Positions 14,642-20,837 of a stretch of 24,369 bases of DNA are shown here, in pieces. Below the pieces are notes generated by a model. That model saw only the letters and a list, made by a program, of their open reading frames with translations, did not search any database and had not been told where the DNA came from. Origin of the DNA: a virus; IMG/VR virus record IMGVR_UViG_3300003690_000069, positions 1 through 24,369 of that record; one strand, written 5' to 3'. Numbering within the stretch: the first letter of the stretch is position 1; the number at the start of each line of letters is the position of its first letter. The position numbers were made by a program, and so were the translations under genes.

Positions 14642-14842
14642 TCAAGTGATACTGCCGATTGTTTCCACAATCTTGACGGCCATCTTTGCATCACCATTGG
14701 TAGCATCCATCAGCTTCTTGGCACTGATGATTGCTTCGACTGGACTGACGGCAACCAGGGCTTCCGCCTTCTTCTTTCTGTACCGCGACTTCTGTGCGGC
14801 ACTCATGCGTTGTCGCTGGGCGACAGTTCGCTTCTTAGCCAT
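14642..14842 (-). CDS. Small basic hypothetical protein
   Basis: A 66-residue protein from the ATG at 14842, preceded by AAGGAGAGTGAG. The N-terminal half is very basic (AKKRTVAQRQRMSAAQKSRY) and likely contacts DNA or RNA; the C-terminal half is helical (VSPVEAIISAKKLMDATNG...IVETIG). No known family is recognised. It lies between ssb and the ribbon-helix-helix-like gene, so a nucleic-acid role is plausible by context and charge. Confidence 0.68.
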   Translation of the reverse strand: MAKKRTVAQRQRMSAAQKSRYRKKKAEALVAVSPVEAIISAKKLMDATNGDAKMAVKIVETIGSIT

Positions 14843-14853
14843 CTCACTCTCCT

Positions 14854-15051
14854 TCAAAAGGGTTTGTCGGTTGTTGCCGACAGTTCTTCTTCCCCATCTG
14901 CATTACGACCAACAAGGTCGTACTCAGGGATGTTCTTCTCAATCAGGTCGTTCATAAGTGCGAACATTGATGTGTTACCAACGACCGCTGCGACCTTTAC
15001 TCGCTGCGCCAAATCCTCCCTCACGGGAAGTGCCCGTCTGGGTTCTGCCAT
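14854..15051 (-). CDS. Ribbon-helix-helix-like protein
   Basis: A 65-residue protein from the ATG at 15051 (GGAGG eleven bases upstream). The segment RRALPVREDLAQRVKVAAVVGNTSMFALMNDLIEKNIPEY looks like a ribbon-helix-helix: a short basic strand, then two helices split by a 'GNTS' turn, as in Arc/CopG-type repressors. The acidic tail (DGEEELSATTDKPF) is unlike most repressors. A small DNA-binding regulator is likely, but there is no toxin partner next to it. The start overlaps the neighbouring gene's last codon region. Confidence 0.68.
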   Translation of the reverse strand: MAEPRRALPVREDLAQRVKVAAVVGNTSMFALMNDLIEKNIPEYDLVGRNADGEEELSATTDKPF

Positions 15052-15052
15052 A

Positions 15053-15322
15053 TTACTTATCCTCCATAGAATTGTCACGTCCACATACACCTAACGAAAT
15101 CCGGCGTTCTCCTTGGTACTCCTCCAGGCTTTCCCGCCGTTCTCTCTGGAAATCCTCCAGGCTTTCCAGGTTCTGAATGGCAAGGGCCACCAAGTCCCGT
15201 GAGTTCCGGGCGAGGAAGATAGCAGCCAGCGAGTTACCGGCCCCGTATGATGCTGCCTCATCCAGGGTATCCTTGATGTCCCTGAGCGTAAGCATGGCAG
15301 CTTTTAGTTTATCTGTGTCCAT
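15053..15322 (-). CDS. Hypothetical protein with internal charged repeat
   Basis: An 89-residue helical protein: MDTDKLKAAMLTLRDIKDTLDE, then RNSRDLVALAIQNLESL, then an imperfect tandem repeat in which LEDFQRERRES is followed by LEEYQGERRIS. The repeat is visible in the DNA as two CAGGCTTTCC-containing blocks on the plus strand near 15125-15170. Fold and function are unknown; the charged repeat is probably an extended helix. It overlaps nothing upstream and ends two bases from the RHH-like gene's start. Confidence 0.68.
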   Translation of the reverse strand: MDTDKLKAAMLTLRDIKDTLDEAASYGAGNSLAAIFLARNSRDLVALAIQNLESLEDFQRERRESLEEYQGERRISLGVCGRDNSMEDK

Positions 15323-15392
15323 GTTACTTCTCCCATATTAGCACAAGTACAAAACAAAACAACTTAGGTTAGTAAACAAATACTAATCCAGG

Positions 15393-15497
15393 TTATTGGT
15401 AAGGCCACCAGGTTTTCTCCTCTGCTGCGTGTATAAGGGATAGTAATAGTGGCACCAGCATGGCCACTATAAATCCCCATAGCTCTATGTCATACAT
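15393..15497 (-). CDS. Tiny membrane protein (34 aa)
   Basis: ATG at 15497, TAA at 15393-15395. The product is one hydrophobic helix with short polar ends: MYDIELWGFIVAMLVPLLLS then LIHAAEEKTWWPYQ. The ATG lies within the last codons of the upstream 40-residue gene (8-base overlap) and GGAGG precedes it. Single-helix microproteins of this kind are common in phages and often target membrane complexes. It is supported by the coupling and the sensible membrane segment only. Confidence 0.5.
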   Translation of the reverse strand: MYDIELWGFIVAMLVPLLLSLIHAAEEKTWWPYQ

Positions 15498-15612
15498 CTT
15501 CAGTCTCCCTCCAGCAGGACATGATCTGCTCGCCCGTACTGTCGTCGATGTAGTAGGTGTAGTTTCCTATGGTGATATACAGAACATCGTCACCACGTAT
15601 ATCAATCTTCAT
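15490..15612 (-). CDS. Tiny hypothetical protein (40 aa)
   Basis: A 40-residue protein starting at the ATG at 15612, six bases after GGAGG; the nearer ATG at 15618 is too close to that site. It reads MKIDIRGDDVLYITIGNYTY followed by YIDDSTGEQIMSCWRETEDV, a beta-hairpin-like protein. No family is recognised. It overlaps the upstream 58-residue gene by 11 bases and the downstream membrane microprotein by 8, so translation is probably coupled. Confidence 0.5.
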   Translation of the reverse strand: MKIDIRGDDVLYITIGNYTYYIDDSTGEQIMSCWRETEDV

Positions 15613-15778
15613 CTTCATCCTCCATGTATATATCCCAATCCAACGCAAAATAACTGTTTGATCCCTCATAGCCATTCACTATTTCCTCAAACAGAATTTC
15701 ACGCATGGTTTCCGTATCCATCCCGCTGATAACTTTCTCAGCCAGAACAAGACGGTTCTTGTGATTATTCTCTATCAT
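15602..15778 (-). CDS. Small acidic hypothetical protein (58 aa)
   Basis: ATG at 15778 shares a base with the preceding stop (TAATG); TGA at 15602-15604. The product begins MIENNHKNRLVLAEKVISGM and ends DIYMEDEDED. The last codons, ATG GAG GAT GAA GAT, also provide the GGAGG for the next gene. No family is recognised. It is helical with a strongly acidic tail, like several neighbours whose tails are written by the following ribosome-binding site. Confidence 0.6.
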   Translation of the reverse strand: MIENNHKNRLVLAEKVISGMDTETMREILFEEIVNGYEGSNSYFALDWDIYMEDEDED

Positions 15779-16011
15779 TATTCATCCTCCCCTTGCAGGC
15801 TTTCCTTGTAAGCCAGGAGATCGTCGTGTGCCTTGTTGATAACCTCCTGCCACTCATCCCCGGCCATGTTCTCCAGCAGGGAGGCCGACTCCCTGACCAG
15901 CCGTATGTCGTTAGCTACGATGGCGGTGGGTGCCTTGAGTTCAATAAGTTTCAGTGTCCTCTCGGCCCTCTCCATGTAGAGCGTCAGGTTATGTATCTTA
16001 ATCATGTCCAT
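15778..16011 (-). CDS. Helical hypothetical protein with acidic tail
   Basis: A 77-residue protein from the ATG at 16011 (GGAGG nine bases upstream); the ATG at 16005 with GGAAGG is an equal alternative. The sequence MDMIKIHNLTLYMERAERTL then KAPTAIVANDIRLVRESASLLENM is amphipathic helix throughout, ending LQGEDE. No family is recognised. It overlaps the methylase gene by 14 bases and is coupled to the next gene by TAATG. Confidence 0.7.
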   Translation of the reverse strand: MDMIKIHNLTLYMERAERTLKLIELKAPTAIVANDIRLVRESASLLENMAGDEWQEVINKAHDDLLAYKESLQGEDE

Positions 16012-16618
16012 GCCTTCCTGCCTCCTTGTTAAAGTTGTATACCGCATTGGCAAACCCCGGCGGTGTGATGCTGCGCTTGTCACCCCGGTCAGCAGACGGG
16101 GGCATCTTCCAGATAACCGGCTCAACTTCTTCCGGCTCCTCTGTAATCTCAGGTGGTGGGAACACGAACCCACCGCCATGCCAGATGCACGTTTTCTTTG
16201 TGTACATATCACCGTACTCCCACGGCTGGAACATATCGTCGGGCTTGCGCCACTGGGTAGACAGCCTGCCCACCGGATTCTCCAGCATCCAGGGTGTGCC
16301 ATGCCACTCGCACAGTTTCCTGCACGATTCGACCAGCGTGAGTGCATCAATCAATCCCTGAATTCCCTTGCTCTTGTACCATCGTGCGCCACTAGACGAC
16401 AGGTTAGTACAGGGCGGGAAGGCAAAGATGATATGGGGATCAGGCAGGTCAGTCGGGGTAAGCGTTCGCACATCACCCCACCTGAAAGTTATGTTTCCTT
16501 CCACCTTATCCCCGGCCATCGAGTGTCGGGTATCAATGCACAGGCAATCGAACCCTGCCTCTGCCCAGGGCTTAACCATGTTGCCTGTGTAATCACACAG
16601 ACTAATAACAGTTCCCAT
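15998..16618 (-). CDS. Compact C5-cytosine methyltransferase-like protein
   Basis: A 206-residue protein from the ATG at 16618, preceded by AGGAGGACAAGGAC. It retains the core of Dcm-type enzymes: SLCDYTGNM (SAM-binding motif I position), FDCLCIDTRH (motif II), FAFPPCTNLSSSG with the catalytic Cys of PPC (motif IV), and MLENPVGRL (motif VI, ENP instead of ENV). There is no room for a target-recognition domain or a clear motif X, so it is about 100 residues shorter than usual. It may modify DNA to avoid restriction, with loose specificity, or act on another cytosine-containing substrate. GFANAVYNFNKEA at the C-terminus may stand in for motif X. Confidence 0.78.
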   Translation of the reverse strand: MGTVISLCDYTGNMVKPWAEAGFDCLCIDTRHSMAGDKVEGNITFRWGDVRTLTPTDLPDPHIIFAFPPCTNLSSSGARWYKSKGIQGLIDALTLVESCRKLCEWHGTPWMLENPVGRLSTQWRKPDDMFQPWEYGDMYTKKTCIWHGGGFVFPPPEITEEPEEVEPVIWKMPPSADRGDKRSITPPGFANAVYNFNKEAGRHGHD

Positions 16619-16834
16619 GTCCTTGTCCTCCTGATAATGAAAATCCCCCGGCGGTGCCGCTTCACCCTGATCCATCGACAGATGGCTCTGCCGAATCTCC
16701 ACGACCTATCCGCCTTACCCACCAGTGAGCGTTGCTTTCCATCATGCCGGTCAGTTGCGAACTGACTCTCGACAAGACAGCCAACCGAATACCACACCCG
16801 GCTGCAACCTTTCAGGTCACGCTGGCTTAGGGGG
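16619..16834 (-). other. Leader region with small dyad, no confident gene
   Basis: About 200 bases upstream of the methylase gene hold no convincing gene. A perfect 7-bp dyad GTCAGTT-GCG-AACTGAC lies near 16751-16767. A 27-codon frame from 16745 to 16662 (starting MMESNAHWWVRRIGRG) is possible but has no clear Shine-Dalgarno. The region may be a 5' leader; no promoter was recognised. Confidence 0.4.
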
Positions 16835-17146
16835 CTAGTAGTTCTCCTCCATGTAATCCTCTGAGTTATCCAGCAACCAGGGGAATGCTTCTTCTAGTGC
16901 AGCCTTAGCCTCGATTGCTACCTCCTCTCTCCCCGGCCATAAACTGGTCGGCCAGCGATCAAATAGACCGTATGCCTTGATGATCGCTACCTGCTGGGCA
17001 ACTGGCATGTAGACTCCAGTCTTGTCCATCCTTTCTCCTCCTCCAGGTGGTGGGTAATTAAACTCAATCGAAAGCTCCCTGTTCTCCTGCTCCCGCGCAG
17101 CCTCTATCTTATTCTCCCAGTCAGATTTATAGGGATCTTTGTCCAT
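16835..17146 (-). CDS. Hypothetical protein
   Basis: A 103-residue protein: a charged N-terminus (MDKDPYKSDWENKIEAAREQ), a Pro/Gly-rich loop (YPPPGGGER), and a helical second half (VAQQVAIIKAYGLFDRW, EEVAIEAKAALEEAFPWLL). No family is recognised. Its ATG follows the acidic-tail junction of the upstream gene (GAGGAGGATGAGTAATGG), so it is coupled. It ends MEENY before the non-coding leader. Confidence 0.68.
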   Translation of the reverse strand: MDKDPYKSDWENKIEAAREQENRELSIEFNYPPPGGGERMDKTGVYMPVAQQVAIIKAYGLFDRWPTSLWPGREEVAIEAKAALEEAFPWLLDNSEDYMEENY

Positions 17147-17331
17147 TACTCATCCTCCTCTATGGTGTATGTGTCACAGTGACCAACATCGGATAGGAAC
17201 TGGCCTTCGCTGAGAAGCGTTGTTATTCGCTGCATTAACGCCGCCAGCACTTGCAGTTCTTCTAGTTCCAGCGGGTCAGGTTCGGTTGTTTCCACCGCAA
17301 ACGCTATGTCAAGCATGTGGTTGTACTTCAT
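17146..17331 (-). CDS. Small conserved phage protein (KYNH family-like)
   Basis: A 61-residue protein from the ATG at 17331, which overlaps the preceding stop as TGATG. It starts MKYNHMLDIAFAVETTEPDP and continues ELQVLAALMQRITTLL, ending DTYTIEEDE. I recall similar short proteins ('MKYNH.FDIAF.VE...P....') in unrelated phages, without assigned function. The final GAG GAG GAT GAG also serves as the next gene's Shine-Dalgarno. Confidence 0.68.
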   Translation of the reverse strand: MKYNHMLDIAFAVETTEPDPLELEELQVLAALMQRITTLLSEGQFLSDVGHCDTYTIEEDE

Positions 17332-17564
17332 CACTCCTCCTCCTTGTCTTTATGAATGAACAGCGGTTCAGAAATGATCTCAAAACTTCCAGCAGGCAGC
17401 CCCTCCACATCACGCGCCTCTTCCAGTTCTATCCTGAACAGGTGAATCAATGAATCGGAGGGTGTTAAATTATCATAGCGGCCTGGAGTACGAGCAATTA
17501 TTGCCTCGTCATCCGCGCTGCTTCGACTAAACATCACTAAGATTTTATAGTCTTCATTCCCCAT
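17331..17564 (-). CDS. Hypothetical protein with acidic tail
   Basis: A 77-residue protein; the ATG at 17564 overlaps the previous stop (TGATG), preferred over a GTG one codon earlier. It begins MGNEDYKILVMFSRSSADDE and ends FIHKDKEEE. Predicted strands (YKILVMFS, SFEIISEPLFI) flank a helix (DSLIHLFRIELEEA). No family is recognised. Its Shine-Dalgarno is supplied by the last codons of the zinc-ribbon gene. Confidence 0.62.
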   Translation of the reverse strand: MGNEDYKILVMFSRSSADDEAIIARTPGRYDNLTPSDSLIHLFRIELEEARDVEGLPAGSFEIISEPLFIHKDKEEE

Positions 17565-17692
17565 CACTCATCCTCCTCGCCATGTTGCCACGCCTTCTGA
17601 CAGTCGTAGCACTTGCCATGATCTTCAATAGTTTGATCGTCATTACACAACGCACCACACTGAGGACACACTTCTAGTTTCTCTGCTGCCAT
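17564..17692 (-). CDS. Zinc-ribbon microprotein (42 aa)
   Basis: ATG at 17692, TGA at 17564-17566. The 42-residue product has two CxxC pairs: LEVCPQCGALC near residues 9-17 and KCYDCQKAW near 28-31, spaced as in a small zinc ribbon, and ends GEEDE. Such microproteins often bridge larger proteins or nucleic acid. It is coupled on both sides by TGATG overlaps. The regular cysteines make it a likely real gene in spite of its size. Confidence 0.68.
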   Translation of the reverse strand: MAAEKLEVCPQCGALCNDDQTIEDHGKCYDCQKAWQHGEEDE

Positions 17693-17832
17693 CACTCATC
17701 CTCCTCTGTTGTGTAACCAATAGGGACAGCGTCCTGCTCAATCATTTCTTGCAAGCGTTCATGTACCTCGAAGTCTGATACCGTGTCGTCCCCATCAAAT
17801 ACGACAGTGATTGTTGCTATTGTCTTGGCCAT
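17692..17832 (-). CDS. Small hypothetical protein (46 aa)
   Basis: ATG at 17832, TGA at 17692-17694. The product reads MAKTIATITVVFDGDDTVSD followed by FEVHERLQEMIEQDAV and ends YTTEEDE; strand-helix-strand is likely. No family is recognised. AAAGGAGGATGAGTAA from the upstream gene's end lies before its ATG. It belongs to the chain of coupled small genes with shared junctions. Confidence 0.6.
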   Translation of the reverse strand: MAKTIATITVVFDGDDTVSDFEVHERLQEMIEQDAVPIGYTTEEDE

Positions 17833-18126
17833 TTACTCATCCTCCTTTTTGAGTTCCTCGAATCCATCATACATTTCAAACGCCTTGATCGACGACTCAC
17901 TGTACTGGCTCATGCACACACAGTCGGGATCTCCACATGGAAGATCACCCTGGGTCGGGTTGCCAGCAATACATACTGTTTCGGTGGGCAAGGTACAGTC
18001 ATGCACCCACCTGCTAATTCTTTCAGCACACGATTTACTAAACGGCCTCGCAACCCAGTAAGCCAACTCACTTAATGGGTGTGCAATTATATTGTGGACA
18101 GGCCAGTTCCTATACATCTTGCTCAT
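17833..18126 (-). CDS. Conserved phage protein, Cys-rich
   Basis: A 97-residue protein from the ATG at 18126 (AAGGGAGAGTAAC upstream); an earlier in-frame start at 18165 overlaps the upstream gene. MYRNWPVHNIIAHPLSELAYWVARPF matches a pattern I have seen in uncharacterised phage proteins ('NW.VHN..AHPLSE...W'). The second half has six Cys, including CGDPDCVC, which could bind metal. It ends LKKEDE. Function unknown. Confidence 0.7.
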   Translation of the reverse strand: MSKMYRNWPVHNIIAHPLSELAYWVARPFSKSCAERISRWVHDCTLPTETVCIAGNPTQGDLPCGDPDCVCMSQYSESSIKAFEMYDGFEELKKEDE

Positions 18127-18142
18127 GTTACTCTCCCTTTCA

Positions 18143-18331
18143 TTACAGAGTTGCAAACGCTGCAAGTTTCTCGGTGATCAGCCCGTCTTTTCTTAGGCTG
18201 TCGATGTACTCCACCCAGGCCATGCGAATGTCAGCCCGATAATCATTCTGTCGCTTGCGTGATCGCTTCTCCTGCTGGAATTCCGGGTAAGAATTCCAGA
18301 AAGAATCCCTCACTTGTGCTTGGGTTTCCAT
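18143..18331 (-). CDS. Small basic helical hypothetical protein
   Basis: A 62-residue protein beginning METQAQVRDSFWNSYPEF, with a basic middle (QEKRSRKRQNDYRADIR) and helical end (VEYIDSLRKDGLITEKLA). No family is recognised. It uses the recurring AGGAGAGTGACATGG leader. The basic helix could contact nucleic acid; that is a guess from composition. Confidence 0.65.
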   Translation of the reverse strand: METQAQVRDSFWNSYPEFQQEKRSRKRQNDYRADIRMAWVEYIDSLRKDGLITEKLAAFATL

Positions 18332-18340
18332 GTCACTCTC

Positions 18341-18748
18341 CTATTCAATGCAGCAGCAGATACCTGCCGTGTTGTAACAGGTGTCAATATCCCGACCATC
18401 TAACTCGGATGGCAGGTACAGGTAGAGGGCGGCCCCTCTTGGATCACCCTGTATGTAGAACTCCACCCCGTCATGCTCTTTGACCAGGGCAGCCAGTCGC
18501 TTGAGTGCGCCACCCTCCATGTCGCGGGTCGCCCACCTTTCTCGAATCATATCGCCGCCGCGAGTTTCAAAGTATCGGTACGGTGTACCATCCTCGTCAC
18601 GCCGGATAGTTCCGCTGCACCCATGCTCACCCCAGGATCGCAGGGTTTTCTCAATACGCAGCAGCTTTTCAATCTCATCGAATGAAAAACCCACCCCTTG
18701 CAGGCGATTCAACAGCCGAGCATAGCGTTCTCGTTCACGTTTTGTCAT
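18341..18748 (-). CDS. Conserved hypothetical phage protein
   Basis: A 135-residue protein: a helical N-terminus (KRERERYARLLNRLQGVGFSFDEIEKLLRIE), then WGEHGCSG, DEDGTPYRYFETRGG and ALYLYLPSELDGRDIDTCYNTAGICC. I associate this layout (helices, then a small beta domain with an 'ALY.....ELDG.D.D..Y..GI' block) with proteins found in many tailed phages without known role. It starts in an ATGA overlap with the upstream 58-residue gene. Confidence 0.75.
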   Translation of the reverse strand: MTKRERERYARLLNRLQGVGFSFDEIEKLLRIEKTLRSWGEHGCSGTIRRDEDGTPYRYFETRGGDMIRERWATRDMEGGALKRLAALVKEHDGVEFYIQGDPRGAALYLYLPSELDGRDIDTCYNTAGICCCIE

Positions 18749-18921
18749 CGGTTTACCTCCCAGGCTATCGAATCCTCACCCTCATAGATCAAAGCATCAG
18801 CTTCCCCGCGATCTTGCGCGAGTCCTCGGCGGATAATCTCGGCAACGGCATCGCTGTGGGTCTTGGCTAGGGTTGCGATATACCAGGCTTTCTTTTCGGG
18901 CGTGTTGAGTTTAATACGCAT
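18745..18921 (-). CDS. Small hypothetical protein (58 aa)
   Basis: ATG at 18921 with AAAGGAG upstream; TGA overlaps the next ATG (ATGA). The product starts MRIKLNTPEKKAWYIATLAK and continues THSDAVAEIIRRGLAQDRGE, ending EDSIAWEVNR. The KLNTPEKKAWYIATLAKTHSD segment, a strand followed by two helices, could be a small ribbon-helix-helix DNA-binding protein. Confidence in the fold is low; the gene itself is well supported by its start and coupling. Confidence 0.65.
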   Translation of the reverse strand: MRIKLNTPEKKAWYIATLAKTHSDAVAEIIRRGLAQDRGEADALIYEGEDSIAWEVNR

Positions 18922-18987
18922 GACTTCATTCTCCTTTCGTTGTTACTAATCTCCTACTTACTACTACCGTGATTTGTCGGTGCTCAG

Positions 18988-19584
18988 TTACTTTTCTCCT
19001 TCTGCATAGTAAGCTGCCAGTCGGCTGGCCGTTTGCTTGTACTGCTCGCCCCTGTTAGCACCATCGCATGGCATGATTACACCGATGCCAAGGTCGCCAG
19101 CTACCGCAATCGCGTCATCGGGCTGGCCTATTCTCAGTGTCACTCGCTTGGGATTATCTACCCCATTGATAGCAAGGGCTAGGTTGTAGAGTAGTTCAGC
19201 ATCCAGTGTTACTTCCACGCCATCCCACTCCGGTAGGATACTATCCACCTTGGGATAGTGTGACTCGACGGGGCGGGGATGGATCGCATTAGCCTGGGAG
19301 TTTGTCCACCCGTACTCATCCTTATGCACCCTGCGCCCCTTACCCTTGCGGGTAGGCAGAGCCTTGACCGGGACTTCCAGCATGGATGCCCCATCCTTTG
19401 GCTCGCCAGCGGTCACATCAACCGGCACAACAGCAAGTACTTGGCCATTACTAGCAACCAGCGTACCAACACCAGAGTGTTCGTTGTTAATCAACAACCT
19501 GGGGTTGCCCATTCCATACCGAGAAGTCTTGCCCTTGTCACAAGCCTTTTCGATCTTCGTATCCACGTTAAAGCTATACTCCAT
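18988..19584 (-). CDS. Sliding-clamp-like protein
   Basis: A 198-residue protein starting MEYSFNVDTKIEKACDKGKT, with the AGGGAGAGCGACATGG leader. The second half has a clamp-like run: SHYPKVDSILPEW, VEVTLDAELLYNLALAING, KRVTLRI, DDAIAVAGDLGIGVIMPC. This is the order of 'FP....VIP', 'L....L..L..A', '..V.L.F', '.P......G....VMPM' seen in DNA polymerase III beta domains and short phage homologues. At about 200 residues it could hold only part of a clamp, so it may form higher oligomers or have lost the clamp role. No polymerase lies in this window. The call is by pattern only. Confidence 0.55.
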   Translation of the reverse strand: MEYSFNVDTKIEKACDKGKTSRYGMGNPRLLINNEHSGVGTLVASNGQVLAVVPVDVTAGEPKDGASMLEVPVKALPTRKGKGRRVHKDEYGWTNSQANAIHPRPVESHYPKVDSILPEWDGVEVTLDAELLYNLALAINGVDNPKRVTLRIGQPDDAIAVAGDLGIGVIMPCDGANRGEQYKQTASRLAAYYAEGEK

Positions 19585-19596
19585 GTCGCTCTCCCT

Positions 19597-19848
19597 TTAA
19601 TTATCATTCTCAAAACAATCTACTTCTGCCACAGATTCAATTGCTTCCTCTCCAAGAATCTTCAAGCCCTCCTCAGTTAAGGTGCCATCTCGATCACGAT
19701 ACTGGGCAGCGTACTCCTGTGAGAATCTCACAACATCCTGCAATTCCCACTCATTCATTCTGCCCATTTCGTAATCCACATACACTTCAATGACAGTATC
19801 CAGTGTACCGTCATCGCCAAGTGCATAGTCATACGCTCTAATTCCCAT
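19597..19848 (-). CDS. Hypothetical protein
   Basis: An 83-residue acidic protein: MGIRAYDYALGDDGTLDTVIEVYVDYEMG, then a helix (WELQDVVRFSQEYAAQYRD) and another (TEEGLKILGEEAIESVAEV). No family is recognised. The AGGGAGAGTGACATGGG leader matches the two neighbouring genes. It is separated from them by only 11-13 bases. Confidence 0.66.
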   Translation of the reverse strand: MGIRAYDYALGDDGTLDTVIEVYVDYEMGRMNEWELQDVVRFSQEYAAQYRDRDGTLTEEGLKILGEEAIESVAEVDCFENDN

Positions 19849-19859
19849 GTCACTCTCCC

Positions 19860-20156
19860 TTACCCTTGCAATGTAGATAATTTAGTAGGCTTAAAGTATT
19901 GGTCGCGTTCGATAGGCAGGCCCATCAAACCTCTGGCACTTTCTAGTTCATCCAGGGAGAAGTACCCTAGCTCCCTATCAGACCCATCCACTAACCCAAA
20001 GAACGTGCGCGTGCTTGGGTCATACTCTGTTGCGTACCATGTCCAACTAGAATCAGGTGTGAAAAACTTGACATGCACAATCGCATCGCCACCCAATCCA
20101 TCCTGCTCATACAAGGCAGGAATAGAATCCTCAATCGCTCTAGTCATTAGCTTCAT
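19860..20156 (-). CDS. DUF2958 protein
   Basis: A 98-residue protein with a clear DUF2958 layout: MKLMTRAIEDSIPALYEQDG, IVHVKFFTPDSSWTWYATEYD, FFGLVDGSDRELGYFSLDELE and GLPIERDQYFKPTKLS. The family is widespread in plasmids, ICEs and phages, often with anti-restriction or single-strand DNA genes, but has no known function. Length is normal. It uses the AGGGAGAGTGACATG leader. The family call is confident. Confidence 0.92.
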   Translation of the reverse strand: MKLMTRAIEDSIPALYEQDGLGGDAIVHVKFFTPDSSWTWYATEYDPSTRTFFGLVDGSDRELGYFSLDELESARGLMGLPIERDQYFKPTKLSTLQG

Positions 20157-20157
20157 G

Positions 20158-20460
20158 TCACTCTCCTATAAAGAATGCGATTACTTCTGCCTTGCTTCCC
20201 ATGATTTCCCTACCGTTTTCTTTCCAAGGATCTTTCCATGTCTCATGGTTAGTCATCCCGGCATGAGCATCATCGGCATAGAAAAGTCCAGGCTCTAGCT
20301 CGATGAAGTCGGCCACGATTTCACCATCTACCCTGACTACCCCACTTGTAGCCATGAGTGTCTGGTGAGATCGAAGCATAGCCCACCGTCGCCCATCGCC
20401 CATCATGCCACCAAGAACAGTACCTGGTATGGCTTTCGCGTACTCAAAAGTAATGTCCAT
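20158..20460 (-). CDS. Hypothetical protein
   Basis: A 100-residue protein from the ATG at 20460, preceded by GGAGGACTAGCAGC; longer in-frame starts overlap the upstream gene. MDITFEYAKAIPGTVLGGMMGDGRRWAML then GEIVADFIELEPGLFYADDAHAGMTN suggests a small beta barrel. No family is recognised. Its Shine-Dalgarno is provided by the last codons of the upstream 53-residue gene. Confidence 0.62.
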   Translation of the reverse strand: MDITFEYAKAIPGTVLGGMMGDGRRWAMLRSHQTLMATSGVVRVDGEIVADFIELEPGLFYADDAHAGMTNHETWKDPWKENGREIMGSKAEVIAFFIGE

Positions 20461-20464
20461 GCTG

Positions 20465-20626
20465 CTAGTCCTCCGTATATCCATCAAAGTAAACCCCATC
20501 CTCCCTGGTGGAAGGATCTTTACAATGCTCCTGCGCTTCATCCAGTGTCAGCCCGCGCTGCATTACCTTCCTATCTTTCCCAGTATCGGGATGGTAGAAC
20601 CGCACAATTTCATACGTCTTATCCAT
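20465..20626 (-). CDS. Small conserved phage protein (53 aa)
   Basis: ATG at 20626 after GGAGAGTAGC; TAG at 20465-20467. The product reads MDKTYEIVRFYHPDTGKDRK, then VMQRGLTLDEAQEHCKDPST, then REDGVYFDGYTED. The GLTLDEAQEHC.DP...........FDGY pattern is one I recognise from many short phage proteins of unknown function. Its end supplies GGAGGA to the following gene. Despite its size it is among the better supported small genes here. Confidence 0.78.
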   Translation of the reverse strand: MDKTYEIVRFYHPDTGKDRKVMQRGLTLDEAQEHCKDPSTREDGVYFDGYTED

Positions 20627-20635
20627 GCTACTCTC

Positions 20636-20833
20636 CTAACTATGGGTATGCCCATCAGGTTCAATACCCAGCCACATTTCCATGCCGGCTTCACCCTTCA
20701 CATGCACCATCCAACAGTCCATGCCCAAGGGAAACTGTGGCAGCCCCACCGTTTCCCACCGATCAAACAGATTTAAGTAAGCCTGTTTCTGCTCAAACGT
20801 GCCAACAATTTCCGCAAGCAATACATTATCCAT
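20636..20833 (-). CDS. Hypothetical protein
   Basis: A 65-residue protein from the ATG at 20833 (GGAGGACTAGTAGC upstream). It begins MDNVLLAEIVGTFEQKQAYL and continues LPQFPLGMDCWMVHVKGEAG, ending PDGHTHS. Probably an N-terminal helix then a beta hairpin. No family is recognised. The leader is nearly identical to those of two neighbouring genes. Confidence 0.62.
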   Translation of the reverse strand: MDNVLLAEIVGTFEQKQAYLNLFDRWETVGLPQFPLGMDCWMVHVKGEAGMEMWLGIEPDGHTHS

Positions 20834-20837
20834 GCTA

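Noticed and set aside
15778-16350. Full 190-residue reading of the frame ending at 15778
   Set aside because: The first 113 residues overlap the methylase gene in another frame and look non-coding; a good Shine-Dalgarno marks the start at 16011.
16004-16765. Plus-strand frame of 253 codons opposite the methylase
   Set aside because: The antisense methylase frame has clear motifs; the plus-strand translation has none and no Shine-Dalgarno.
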